A stretch of DNA of 64,000 bases from Bactericera cockerelli (GCA_024516035.1 CM044966.1:16569480-16633479); one strand, 5' to 3'. Shown: positions 52,915 through 63,392, counted from the first letter of the stretch. Numbers and translations are program-made. Notes: a model not told the origin generated them from the sequence alone.

Positions 52915-53660
52915 GGCTACGTATGAGTTCGGTGCGGAAAATAAAAAAATGTATGAGTTCGGTGCCGCCTAAAAAAGGTCATGTATGAATTCGGTGCCGC
53001 CTAAAAAAGGTCATGTATGAATTCGGTCCCCTGGTACTTGCCCTGATGATCAGGTAATTATAGTATTTTTTTCCTTATAGGCATGGCCTTCAATTAATAA
53101 ACCGAGGCATGGCCTTCATTGTATTTTACCTAACCCTACTATAAACCCAAGGCATGGCCTTCATTGTATTTTACCTAACCCTACTATAAACCCAAGGCAT
53201 GGCCTTCATCGTATTTTACCTAACCCTACTATAAACCTAAGGCATGGCCTTCATTGTATTTTACCTAACCCTACTATAAACCCAAGGCATGGCCTTCATT
53301 GTATTTTACCTAACCCTACTATAAACCCAAGGCATGGCCTTCATTGTATTTTACCTAACCCTACTATAAACCCAAGGCATGGCCTTCATTGTATTTTACC
53401 TAACCCTACTATTAACCCTAGGCATGGCCTTCAAGGAGGAAATGGACAGCCTTGCTGAATGTAACTGTCTACAACATAATCTACTAACTTAATAACAGCA
53501 GGATGACTGTTAACAAGCAACAGAGTACATTATAAAAAAACAATCAATTTATAAGTCATTAGGACCGCACCGAACTCATACATCACCTTTTTTCGGCGGC
53601 ACCGAATTCATACATGCGAAAAAGGTGCGGGTAATCTTCGCACCGAACTCACCTATTGCC
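52915..53660. mobile_element. element F, 746 bp, 8-bp target duplication TATATACT
   Basis: TATATACT is at 52907-52914 and 53661-53668. Ends are GGCTACGTATGAGTTCGGTG and, in reverse, GGCAATAGGTGAGTTCGGTG. Subterminal inverted motifs (GTATGAATTCGGTGCCGCC, AAAAAAGGTC) are repeated. No transposase is present. The 8-bp duplication suggests a hAT-like or similar cut-and-paste family. Confidence 0.85.
53104..53430. repeat. 45-bp minisatellite inside element F
   Basis: GGCATGGCCTTCATTGTATT, TTACCTAACCCTACTATAAA, CCCAA repeats at 53106, 53151, 53196, 53241, 53286, 53331 and 53376, with an eighth start at 53421. Units are nearly identical. Confidence 0.95.
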
Positions 53661-53799
53661 TATATACTCCCTGTTTATAGTCCCCTAGCCAGACTGCTGG
53701 TCTACTCCCTGCTTATAGTCCCCTAGCCAGACTGCTGGTCTACTACCTGTTTTTAGTCCTTCAGTCAGACTTTTTGTATTAAGTATTTAAAAAAGAAAA

Positions 53800-54569
53800 C
53801 CGTCATAACTTTTTTTGAAGCTAATTTGTATGATTTCGTCTTATGTTTTCAGGTGAGAAAAAAATCTGATCAGTTTGTGAAGACTTAGATAATATATTTT
53901 TAAAGCTAGCGAAAGCATATGAAAGCACAGTAAAATAGTAAGTAGGTACCCATATACGTTCTCTTATAGTTTTGCTTGAACCTATATTAATTTTCATGTA
54001 ATTTTGAGTAGTACATTCACAATAACTTGAAATACTTACAACCTACATACAGGTTTTCCAAAAGATTTTATTATTTGTTAGGAATTTCGGCACTTCTCTG
54101 ATTTCTCTTTGACCCTGTTAACTCTTTTTTCCATGTTCTTGAGTTTTAATTTTAAGTTTTCCTGCCTCCGCTGGCCACTCCCCTTCCTCAATGGAATCAC
54201 TGAAACTCGGCAGGGACGATTTAATGGGGTCCCATTGTTTGGGCTCGTTCCCCTTCCTACCTTAGGTTAACAGTATAATCAGTATGAACAGAAAAGTGAG
54301 AAGTTGTATTAGATGTACATGAATATCATCACAACATACCTGGACAGCTGTTTCGAGCTTATTTGCTCTCATCAGAAGGTAATAGTTCTGAATATCCATT
54401 GACCTTATCAGGGATGGATTAATGGGTTCTCTTTATTTTGGCCCGCTCCCTTTCCTAACTAAAGTTAACATAACATTGTCAGGAATGGTTTAATGGAATC
54501 CCATTACTTGAGCCTCATACAAGAAAACACTCTCAAAATCTACAAATCTTTATGTATGGAACAGTAGAA
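53800..54569. other. spacer
   Basis: Contains TCAGGAATGGTTTAATGG(A/G)(A/G)TC-type phrases repeated at about 54210, 54410 and 54480 (CAGGGA(C/T)G(A/G)TTTAATGG, CCATT), a weak local repeat. No gene. Confidence 0.45.
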
Positions 54570-55085
54570 TAATGCATAATGGCTGAGGCATTGGAACACC
54601 TCTCTTGACGGCACACAATATCAATCTAGACCAGATCCACTCAGTTAGAGGCACAGTCTATAGGTAGCCTGGAACATTACCCTACTCAATACCGGCCCTG
54701 GCTATATTACCCTAACGTCAAAGCAGTATAATGACTGAGGTAGTGGAACCACTCAGTTGACGGCACAGTCTACAAGTAGCCTGGCACATTACCCTACTCA
54801 ATACCGGCCCTGGCTAGATTACCCTAACGTCAAAGCAGTATAATGACTGAGGTAGTGGAACCACTCAGTTGCCGGCACAGGCTACAGGTAGCCTGGCACA
54901 TTACCCTACTTAAAACCGGCCCTGGCTGGATTACCCTAACGTCCAAACAGTATAATGACTGAGGTAGTGGAACCACTCACATGCCGGCACAGGCTACAGG
55001 TAGCCTGGAACATTACCCTACTCAATACCGGCCCTGGCTAGATTACCCTAACGTCCAAACAGTATAATGACTGAGGTAGTGGGTA
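54570..55085. repeat. 112-bp tandem repeat, about 4.5 copies
   Basis: TAATGACTGAGGTAGTGG occurs at 54729, 54841, 54953 and 55065. Units include AACCACTCAGTTGACGGCAC, AGTAGCCTGGCACATTACCC and ATACCGGCCCTGGCTAGATT. Confidence 0.93.
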
Positions 55086-55149
55086 CCTTTCCGGAGATAT
55101 GCCTACAAGCGATACCCTTTCGGGCAACCTAGAAACGTATTCGAATTTA

Positions 55150-55375
55150 ATTTCCTCTAGAGACTTTATTATTTATTTACTTACACCTTATTTTTTATAC
55201 AAAACAATCAACAATAAATAATTTAAATAGATAAAAAATTAACAATATTTACAAAATAAAATATAGAAAAAAAATATTTAAATTTAAATGTACAATTATT
55301 GTCTTCTAATCCGAGGCGAAGTTAATGCATTTGGCATTCTCTGCCACTTAACCCCGGACTTTGATCCTGATATCT
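55150..55375 (-). repeat. stem-loop repeat variant
   Basis: Minus strand: GGGGTTAAGTGGCAGAG, stem AATGC, loop CAAAT, stem GCATT, AACTTCGCCTC, then an A/T tail of about 150 bp. Different stem bases from families A and C. Confidence 0.7.
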
Positions 55376-56815
55376 TTGGCCCTAAAATCTTTGGAAGAGA
55401 TGCATTTTCTGTCTACAAATTCACTTATGTATACCCAGAGAAATCCCAATTATTTTGATTTCACTCATTAAAAATACTTGATTTTGTTGTCTTCAGAAAT
55501 TTCCCTTAACTTTCTCATGGAATTGTAGACTTACGAACAAGCTACGAATCCAACGTAATAATATACACATAATTCAAACCTTAATAACTTTCAATGCTTA
55601 AAATAATGGCCTTTGCTTTTGGCACTCCTTTTGGAAAACAGTTCGGTGCAAATATGGTGACATACATTTTCTGTACTTCTTCATAAAAACTTAAACTCTC
55701 GATTATTTCAAAAGTTTCAAACCTATATTTAAAATTATTTTGAAAAAATCTCAAAATACGTGATAGAAAATTGAAAAAATGCTGCTGTTCCTATAGCTAC
55801 TTTGGCGTAGGTGCGCCTGGCGAGACCCTGTAGGAGCGAAAGGACAACTTCACCTTACTTCTCAAGTACCTGAAGATATTCTCATTGGCATACGGACTAG
55901 AATTAACGCGTCTATCCACCTTTAGTACCGAAAGTTACGCGTAAACAAACGCTTAGTGTGTCAAAGTTCGCGACAAGATATCTGAATTTTTTTGCGATAT
56001 TTTTTTTTGCGAATTTTGTGACTGCGTTTGGAATTTGCATACCATTTTGCAGTTTGGATTATTTTTATTTTTTGGAGTTTATTTGTTTTTTTTTTGTACA
56101 GTGTGATTTACATTTGTAAGCAATTTGAAGTTTATTTTTGGTTGCATTTGCATTTGTTTATTTTACTTGGGCTATTTTTTTTCCCCCACTCACTATATTT
56201 ACAACGCTTTAAAATAGTGCATTGATTTCCTTTGATTATTTAATTTTGTAAGTGTTTATTTATTATTTTTATCTATAAAATAAAAAATAGTTATATTAAA
56301 TATTTAACATAAATAATATATCTAAGTGATAAAATTACCTCTGGATTCGGATAAAATATTATTTTTAAACTGGCTAATTAAAAAAAAAAAAAAAAAAAAC
56401 CAACCTAATTCACAAAAGAGAATAGGTACTCGCACATATTCAGTGTTAAATTTGTAAAATAATAAATGATGTAAATAAATAATGTATTTTTCTTGAGCTC
56501 TTTTTTATAACTAGCAGTAATAATTTTAATGCAAATTACCTGCTTTTTCCTAAGTACCATACCTATCTACCTACGAATTATTTTTGTTTTTTTTTTTTGA
56601 ATTAGGTACTTTAACCATTTCTATATTATAATACATATAATATTATGGTCGTTCGTGCCGTGTTTTAAGTTACACGAATGATTATAGTTAATAAATAAAG
56701 AGTGTTACAAAAAATGCCGTTCTAATATTTGTGTGATGTAATTGAATTACCTACCTGCAATTTCCTAATACTTTCTATTTAAAGTGTATTATTCTGGTAG
56801 GTTTACCTATAACCT
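55376..56815. other. AT-rich spacer
   Basis: No gene recognised. The 65-residue ORF at 56028 is hydrophobic only because of T-rich DNA. A19 occurs at about 56381-56399. Confidence 0.45.
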
Positions 56816-56825
56816 AATTTCATAC

Positions 56826-57035
56826 ATATTAATAATACTCTTTAGTGGAAGGTAACCACGAGGCGCGAGGTTAATGCTCAAAGCATTTTCTACCACCTAA
56901 CTTTCCGAGTCTTATTATTGTGGTCACAAACTCAAATTCATGAAGAAAAATTCATGCACAGGGTGGAATTCGAACCAACCGATCCCCACGCTACCTGAAT
57001 TACCAGCGTTTTAACCACTTGACTACCAGTGCAAT
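56826..57035 (-). repeat. tRNA-headed SINE, family C
   Basis: Minus strand: GCACTGGTAGTCAAGTGGTT, GGGATCGGTTGGTTCGAATT. Tail GGTTAGGTGGTAGAAAATGC, TTTGA, GCATTAACCTCGC, then (AAT). Confidence 0.88.
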
Positions 57036-57652
57036 TTGGCTGTTGCCATTCTGACCTTTCGAAAATAAATCCTCTCCTAATCGATAAAACTATTCATAAT
57101 TTCCTACAACCTACTGGTCGCTAGCTCATGATTGGATTTGAATTATTCATCTTGCAGATTATTCTGGATTATCTATTTCAATATTTTTAATTATGGCGTT
57201 AGAAAGCCGAGTTAGCACTTTCAACAGGTCTGAACCAGTTGTTTCTGAAGATCTAGAAACCTGTAAATAGGTTTCGGAAATTGGTATACTAGCGAAATAT
57301 TAGCATGCTAAGTTTTTTTTTTTTTTTTTTTTTTTTTTGAAGGTTCAATTTACAATCTACAATTTTATTAATCAATAATTGTAATAAGCAAATATGATGT
57401 AAGTTAATGTCGTGTTAGAGAAGACACCCAGTGGCATCACTCTATTATTTTTTGCTTATTCCAGCATTGCTAGCCAGCAGGTCAGCACCCATATTGCACC
57501 TCTCACCCAAACCCAGGATTTGAATAAGGAAACAGTAGATCATAGCATAATTGCCATCAAAACCTACCAGGATCCCAGATCACTGTTTTCTTCTTCAGTC
57601 AAGGTGGCTTAGGGTGAGGTGCAAGCTGAGTGCTGGCTGCTCAAATTCCTAT

Positions 57653-60331
57653 CTAGGCGAAGAGGTCAGTTGGCCAGGTCCTTTTTAATCTCCGCTGGTT
57701 CGAGACTGGTTCACTGAGGTCCCGGATCAGCTGGTTTGGATGTTGGGGAATTCGCTTCTGGTAGATGAGTGGTCTGCTCTTGATCTCTTCGATCACAAAT
57801 GGGATTTTCAAATCACTGTGGATGGTTTTGTTGGACACATAGAAGGGTGCGCCAAGCATGCTCCTTAGTGTTTTTGATTGGAACCGTTGTATGATGTTTA
57901 TGTTGGAAGGTTTGGCGCAGCCCCACAGCTCAATCCCGTAAGTCCACACTGGTTTGAGAATCATTTTGTATAGCAGCACTTTATTCTCAAGTGATAGTTT
58001 TGACTTTCGTCCCAGGAGCCAGAACATCTTACTGTGTTTTAGTTTTAGTTGTTTACACTTTGTTGTAATATGATGGTTCCAGGTAAGTTTCCGGTCAAGA
58101 TGTATTCCAAGATACCGGACTTTATCATTTTGAGGTAAAAGCTGACCATTCATTGCAACAGGGGGACAGGTGCTGGTTTTGGTGGTGAAGGTGACGTGGA
58201 CTGATTTACTCTCATTGACATGGATACGCCAGATTTTCAACCAGTCATTTAGTTTGTCTAGATAGTTTTGGAGGCCATCAGACGCGGTTGTGGGATCCTG
58301 GTGCTTGGATAATATAGCGGTATCGTCCGCAAAAGTTGCTATTGTTGTTTCTTCTGTTGTTGGAAGGTCGCTAGTGTACAATAGGTAGAGGAAAGGTGCC
58401 AAAACGCTACCCTGGGGAACTGAAGCACCAATTTTATGGTATCTGGAATAGGTTCCATCATGTTTCACCCGGAAAAATCGGTCGCTGAGGTAAGACTTCA
58501 GTAGCAGGTAGTGGTGTTGTGGGAGGAGATGTTTCAACTTGTGCAACAGGCCAGTGTGCCAAACTTTGTCAAAAGCGGCGGTTACATCCAAAAATGCAGC
58601 AGAACAGTAGGATTTCTCCTCCAAAGTTGAAGCGATGACATTGACAACACGATGAACCTGCTGCACAGTTGAGTGAGCAGAGCGGAATCCGAACTGATAG
58701 TCTGGTACTATATCCTTTGCAGGCTTTTCATCTATGATCCTTTTCAGGAATAGTCTCTCGAACAGCTTCGAAATTGCTGGCAACAAGCTGATCGGGCGGT
58801 ACGAAGAAACCTGTTCAGGAGGTTTGTTGGGTTTCTGGATCATTATGATGTCAGCGTACTTCCACAACAAGGGCCAGTAGCATAATCTCAGCATTGCGTT
58901 GAAGATATGAGTGATCAGCAGGATGCCTCTGTCTGGTAGCTCTTGTAATATCTTGCCAGTAATGATGTCATATCCAGGCGCCTTATTCTTTTTGATATGT
59001 TTCAGTGCAAATTTGATGTCAGCAGGCGATATGGGTTTAATAGGCAGAGACATTTGACAAGGAGCGTCCAAGAACTGCTCGATTTCAACCTGTTTAGTCG
59101 TATCAGCATCTTCAGCGGCAGCAAAAGGTTGAAACACTGAACTCAAGTGATCTCCAAACATGTTCGCCTTCTCTTCGTTGGATCGCGCATATTCACCAGA
59201 AACCTTTTTTAGAGGTGGTACATGTTGTTGAGGTCTCTTGAGTCCTTTGGTGGCAGCCCATAAGGAGTTGTCGTTGGTGGATAAGGACATGAGAAAATTC
59301 CCAAATGAATCATTATGTCGTTTCTGTAGCAGAGATGATAGTTTTCTGGTAAGTTTATTCAAAGTTGATTTGTCATGGGGATTTCTATTGTTCTGCCATC
59401 TTTTCCTTATTCTACGCTTTTCTGCTATTAGATCCTGTATTTCTTTTGGTATGTTAATAATTCCTTTGTTCTGTTTGTTTTCAGGAGTTGCGTAGTGGCC
59501 TGCTTCCTGTATAAGGTTTGTCAGATACTGGGCCGCCTCATCGACATCATCAGGAGACTTCAGTCTTAATCTTAGGTTCGCTTTCTCTTCCACATACCAC
59601 TTGAAGGCTTCCCAGTCCGTTTTGGCTGTCGTTAGTTTGGGTGGTTGGGGTTTGATAATAATTTGTGCTGATAGAGTGAGGATGATAGATGAATGGTCTG
59701 AGGAGAGATCAGCTTTATTTTCGACATGTGTATAATTGGATGATACACCGTGTGTTATGAAAAAATCAATCACATCTGGTCTCTTGTTGGGATCAGATGG
59801 CCAATGAGTCGGTTCCCCGTTGGAGATGAACTTGAAGTCGCCAGACCTTGTAGCAGAGTAGAGAGATCTACCCCTTGGTGAGATGAGCCGTGACCCCCAA
59901 AATGTGTGTTTGGCGTTCCAATCACCGCCGGCAATGAAATGAGAGCCAAAGGTGCTGAACAGATTGCTGAAGTCTTGAGGTTGTATATTATGACCTGGCG
60001 GACAGTAGACTGCACTGACGGTAATGAAGAACGGAGTGGACTCAATCTTTACACTGGTGGCCTGAATGCTCATCGTTTGATAATGTGTTGACTCGTGATG
60101 TGGTATATTTCTTTTCACCAAGACTGCAGTTCCGCCAAACGATTTTCCGTCAGGACGATGGGTGACATAAGTCTTGTAGTTTGGAACCTGGAAGTACGAT
60201 TGCGATGTGAAGTGTGTCTCTGATATTAGGGCGATGTCAATTTTTTGCAGTTGAAGAAATACTTCGAGCTCCCGTTTGTGTTTCAAGAGCCCGTTTGCGT
60301 TCCAGGTGAAAATACGCAGTGCGTCAGTCAT
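57653..60331 (-). CDS. LINE ORF2: AP endonuclease / reverse transcriptase
   Basis: An intact 892-residue ORF. Residues 1-220 are an apurinic-type endonuclease: FTWNANGL near residue 8, GGDWNAKHTFWGS near 137, SSDHSSI near 210. The reverse transcriptase follows: NKAPGYDIITGKIL, SYRPISLLPAISKLFERL, QFGFRSAHSTVQQ, AFLDVTAAFDKVWH (first catalytic Asp about residue 582), ASVPQGSVLAPFLY and ATFADDTAIL (FADD at 667-670). YLGIHLDRKLTW and YGIELWGCA follow in the C-terminal part. It nicks the target and primes cDNA from the LINE RNA. No RNase H domain is seen, as is usual in jockey. The length is in the normal range and no stop interrupts it. Start at the ATG overlapping the ORF1 stop. Confidence 0.93.
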   Translation of the reverse strand: MTDALRIFTWNANGLLKHKRELEVFLQLQKIDIALISETHFTSQSYFQVPNYKTYVTHRPDGKSFGGTAVLVKRNIPHHESTHYQTMSIQATSVKIESTPFFITVSAVYCPPGHNIQPQDFSNLFSTFGSHFIAGGDWNAKHTFWGSRLISPRGRSLYSATRSGDFKFISNGEPTHWPSDPNKRPDVIDFFITHGVSSNYTHVENKADLSSDHSSIILTLSAQIIIKPQPPKLTTAKTDWEAFKWYVEEKANLRLRLKSPDDVDEAAQYLTNLIQEAGHYATPENKQNKGIINIPKEIQDLIAEKRRIRKRWQNNRNPHDKSTLNKLTRKLSSLLQKRHNDSFGNFLMSLSTNDNSLWAATKGLKRPQQHVPPLKKVSGEYARSNEEKANMFGDHLSSVFQPFAAAEDADTTKQVEIEQFLDAPCQMSLPIKPISPADIKFALKHIKKNKAPGYDIITGKILQELPDRGILLITHIFNAMLRLCYWPLLWKYADIIMIQKPNKPPEQVSSYRPISLLPAISKLFERLFLKRIIDEKPAKDIVPDYQFGFRSAHSTVQQVHRVVNVIASTLEEKSYCSAAFLDVTAAFDKVWHTGLLHKLKHLLPQHHYLLLKSYLSDRFFRVKHDGTYSRYHKIGASVPQGSVLAPFLYLLYTSDLPTTEETTIATFADDTAILSKHQDPTTASDGLQNYLDKLNDWLKIWRIHVNESKSVHVTFTTKTSTCPPVAMNGQLLPQNDKVRYLGIHLDRKLTWNHHITTKCKQLKLKHSKMFWLLGRKSKLSLENKVLLYKMILKPVWTYGIELWGCAKPSNINIIQRFQSKTLRSMLGAPFYVSNKTIHSDLKIPFVIEEIKSRPLIYQKRIPQHPNQLIRDLSEPVSNQRRLKRTWPTDLFA

Positions 60332-61863
60332 TTTTGTGCAATACTTGTGATTACTGTGTGCAGCATATTGATGATCATAGTATTTTGCGACATGAGTTGA
60401 CTAAACATTGATTTAAACTCCTGGAGGAATGATGATAAGGACAGTTCTTCAGGGGGGGCACGTGATATTGGTTGTCTTGTCGGATTGCTTCAGCGTATGT
60501 GCGTGTTTGGTTACTATTATTGTATTTGGCACTGATGTTTTGTGTTGCGGTGTTGTTGTTGATGTTTCTAATGTTGGCGATATTGTTTTTACTGATGATA
60601 TTGGATTGGTTGGTTGTTTGTTGTTGCACTGTTGTTTGTGTTTGATGTGATGGTCGTCTGTTGTCTGGTTGAGTGTGTTGTCTGTGTTGTTGGTGATTTT
60701 GTTTCATGGCTTGTAACTCTTTATAGACAGTACAAACCCTTGTAATTGGCAGGGTGTGGTCCATCACAAAGCGCGCATTTGGCTGGTAGGTCACGCGATT
60801 TCGTGCACGTTGCAGAGCTGTGTCCTCGCCCACACTTGACACACAAGAATGGCCGAGTGCAGTACGCCTTCGTATGATTGTACATCTGGCATCGGGTGCA
60901 TTGCACAATATTTGAGGACTTCTTTGGAGACTCGACTGCAATTTTCATATTTAGAATGTATCTGAGATTGTAGATATCTTTGTTGTTGCTCGCTGGTTCC
61001 AAATCGACGTAGAACAGATTCAAAGGAGTTTTTGTTGCGCGCTGATTGACGTTCATCACATTCCTCACTTTGAAGCCTGATCTTTCGATGTCATTTTTGA
61101 TGTCCTCAATTGGAATCGAGTGATGAATGTGTCTAATTACAACACGGAACGCTCTGTCCTGTTTGATCTGGTACGTATGGAAGATGATGTTATTAGCGCG
61201 TAAGTGTCTGACAAGAGTTCTATAGGCATCGGGAGTTTTGAGGTTGATTTTTACAGTATCATTTGTCATGGTTCTGGATGTGTAGTCTGTCTCAAGGAGA
61301 ACTGTTCCAATATTGGCCTTCATTTGCTGATAATTGACAACTCCATGAATGAAGACAGGAGGTGGGGAGGGAGGGGCGGGAGGTGTCGGCTGCGCTGCTG
61401 GAGGTGCTGAATTGTTTGGTTGGTTGGACAAGTTATCCTCATTCTCGTCATCCTCGTCCACCGCGATGGGTTCATACATGGACCTAGAGATTGTCACCGG
61501 ATTAGCAGGAGGCTCAGATCTCTTCACGATCTTAATTTTTAATGAAGGCTCGTAAGGCTTCCTTCTTTTGTTGGGCCTGACTACTTGCCAGGTGAGAGCT
61601 TCACGAGCATTAGATTGTGAAGACAGGGCTGGGTTGGACAGGTGTTGTGTGGGCACATTTTGAAGGTTAGCAGTAAGATTCTGTTGAATTGATGGCAGGG
61701 TGAGCGGCTGGTTGTGATAGACACCGGTTGACAAGAGGCAGGGCGTGGAGGCTGACAGTTGAAGGTTTAGGTTGGGCTGAGCAAGGATGCCACTCGAGGG
61801 TGTGTTAGCACTTGGAGTACCAGAGATGTTGCTTGGGTTGGATTGATCTCCTGTCTGGTTCAT
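60328..61863 (-). pseudogene. LINE ORF1 (gag-like), two frameshifts
   Basis: The long frame reads from the likely ATG at 61863 (the frame is open back to 61998 but without an ATG there) and carries a PRE_C2HC-type region followed by CCHC knuckles: CTRCQMYNHTKAYC, CVKCGRGHSSATC and the start of a third, CALCDGPH. A one-base excess in an A-run (60734-60736 on the plus strand) throws it out of frame just before the last Cys of the third knuckle. A second shift, in the G7 run at 60452-60458, changes frame again. In that third frame the C-terminus (FLQEFKSMFSQLMSQN) runs on to a stop that overlaps the ORF2 start as ATGA (60328-60331). The full span is a multiple of three (1536 nt). So the two indels, one insertion and one deletion, are the only damage seen. 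Confidence 0.85.
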
Positions 61864-62154
61864 GGTGCCGTCATTGGTAGAACGGTTGGTTGAGATAGTA
61901 TCAGGATACTTTAGAGTGGATGGGCTAGTAATAAAGCCTAAGTGGTGCAGTCTCCCCGTACTGAGCTTATATGCAGTAGCATGCACTGAGCTTGCCACTG
62001 CATTAGCTAGGTACTAGGTATAGGTGCACTTGTTCACTTTGAGGAAAAAATGAATTTAAATTGTCACAGGTACAATGAAATAAATTATAAGATTAATTTC
62101 ATTTTAAAATCAAATAATATTACGATCGAAAATAGAGACTACTATCTCGAACGC

Positions 62155-62254
62155 NNNNNNNNNNNNNNNNNNNNNNNNNNNNNNNNNNNNNNNNNNNNNN
62201 NNNNNNNNNNNNNNNNNNNNNNNNNNNNNNNNNNNNNNNNNNNNNNNNNNNNNN
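62155..62254. other. assembly gap, 100 N
   Basis: Exactly 100 unknown bases, the usual placeholder for a gap of unknown length. It separates the 5' end of the LINE from a family I SINE. Confidence 0.99.
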
Positions 62255-62274
62255 GTTTTGTAGTACAGCATGAA

Positions 62275-62506
62275 ATTCATGCTTGAGGTAGAGAATGCCT
62301 TAGTCCAGAGATCCCGAGTTCGATTCCCGGTAAGGGCAGACTTTTCGAAGAAAATTCTGTTCCCTCCAAACACGTGAGGCTGGCATTTCCGGCCCGACCC
62401 AAGCTGGGTGAGGTTAATGTGGGTAGCTGGTACGATTCCCAGCAAATGGAGGGTCAAACCCCCGTCCTGACTACTTCATATCAGGACGTTAAAACCAAGT
62501 AGAATC
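62275..62506 (+). repeat. family I SINE
   Basis: TCCAGAGATCCCGAGTTCGA, TTCCCGGTAAGGGC, then CACGTGAGGCTGGCATTTCC, AGCTGGGTGAGGTTAATGTG, GGGTAGCTGGTACGATTCCC and CAGGACGTTAAAACCAAGTA. The front of the head is in or next to the gap. Confidence 0.88.
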
Positions 62507-62818
62507 AACTGGTCACAATAGATCAAAATAGAAGTCGGTGTGATAATTGGTGCTTCTCTTCCGGAACTCCAACCAGTCTATAATATTATAAATAATAGAG
62601 AATGCCAAAAATCTTTAAATCAATTAAATGAAAGATTTGTGAAACTGAGATAGTTCCTTGGGAGTGTTACTGTTGCAGGGCAAAATTACGTTATTAATTT
62701 AATGATCAATTTCTCAAGTGCAGGTCTTAAGGTATCCTAGCCTGCATTAGGAATAGTCGCATACAGTGTGCCTACTACACGAACCTATATGACTTTTATC
62801 CTGGTGGAATAATATACA
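62507..62818. other. spacer
   Basis: No gene or repeat recognised. Confidence 0.35.
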
Positions 62819-62896
62819 TACAGGGTGTTACTTTGAACGAGCGGGTCGCGAAGTCGGTTTACATACAAGTGACGCGAGTGTTTGAAACACCCTGTA
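62819..62896. mobile_element. 78-bp element with TACAGGGTGTT termini
   Basis: TACAGGGTGTTACTTTGAAC at the left and GTTTGAAACACCCTGTA at the right form an inverted pair; the inside has GAGCGGGTCGCGAAGTCGG and GACGCGAGTG. It is flanked by TA-rich sequence. Confidence 0.65.
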
Positions 62897-63006
62897 TAAA
62901 AATTGATTGGAATTTTTTTTTCTATGCTGAATAGAAAACCAGAATCTTCAGAAGTGGAGCATTGAGTGTTTGACTATTATTATTAGTAGAGGTTCCGGTT
63001 CTAGGT

Positions 63007-63082
<76 letters not shown>

Positions 63083-63120
63083 AGGGAGAATGAGAGAGAG
63101 ACACAGAGGGATAGCGGAGG

Positions 63121-63188
<68 letters not shown>

Positions 63189-63392
63189 AGAAGGTGAAGG
63201 GAAGAAGAGAAAAAGAGATGGAGAGAAATAGGAAAGAAAGCGACAGAGAGAGAAGAGAGAAACAGGAAAGAGAGAGAGAGAGAGATAGATAGATAGAGAC
63301 AGATAGATAGATAGATAGAGAGAGATAGATAGAGAGAGAGAGAAAGAGATAGAGAGAGAGAGAGAGAAAAGAGAGAGAGGAGCAAGTGAGTA
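63007..63392. repeat. GA/GATA-rich microsatellite
   Basis: (GA)n, GGGGGGGGAGGG, and (GATA)n near 63283-63335. Arg/Glu (+) and Ser/Leu (-) ORFs are artefacts. Confidence 0.95.

Larger units (their letters stand above)
52660..53790 (+). mobile_element. element E interrupted by element F
   Basis: Starts at (TCA)n and AGGGATCGTAGCCAGACAGT, then GGCTAATAATTGACAAGGGC, then VNTR units GACTGCTGGTCTACTCCCTG to 52914. Units resume at 53661. A diverged last unit ends near 53775. Confidence 0.85.
57315..62030 (-). mobile_element. jockey-clade LINE, near full length
   Basis: It runs on the minus strand from near 62030 to a poly(A) tail (T26 or so on the plus strand at 57315-57340). Two ORFs: ORF1 (nucleic-acid binding) and ORF2 (endonuclease plus reverse transcriptase). 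The 3' UTR is about 310 bp. The 5' end is uncertain because of the nearby assembly gap at 62155, and I found no clear target-site duplication. Confidence 0.9.

Noticed and set aside
57412..57612. 66-residue plus-strand ORF over the LINE 3' UTR
   Set aside because: Antisense to the LINE with no motif.
61998..61998. ORF1 start at this position
   Set aside because: The codon is GTG, not ATG; the first in-frame ATG is at 61863.
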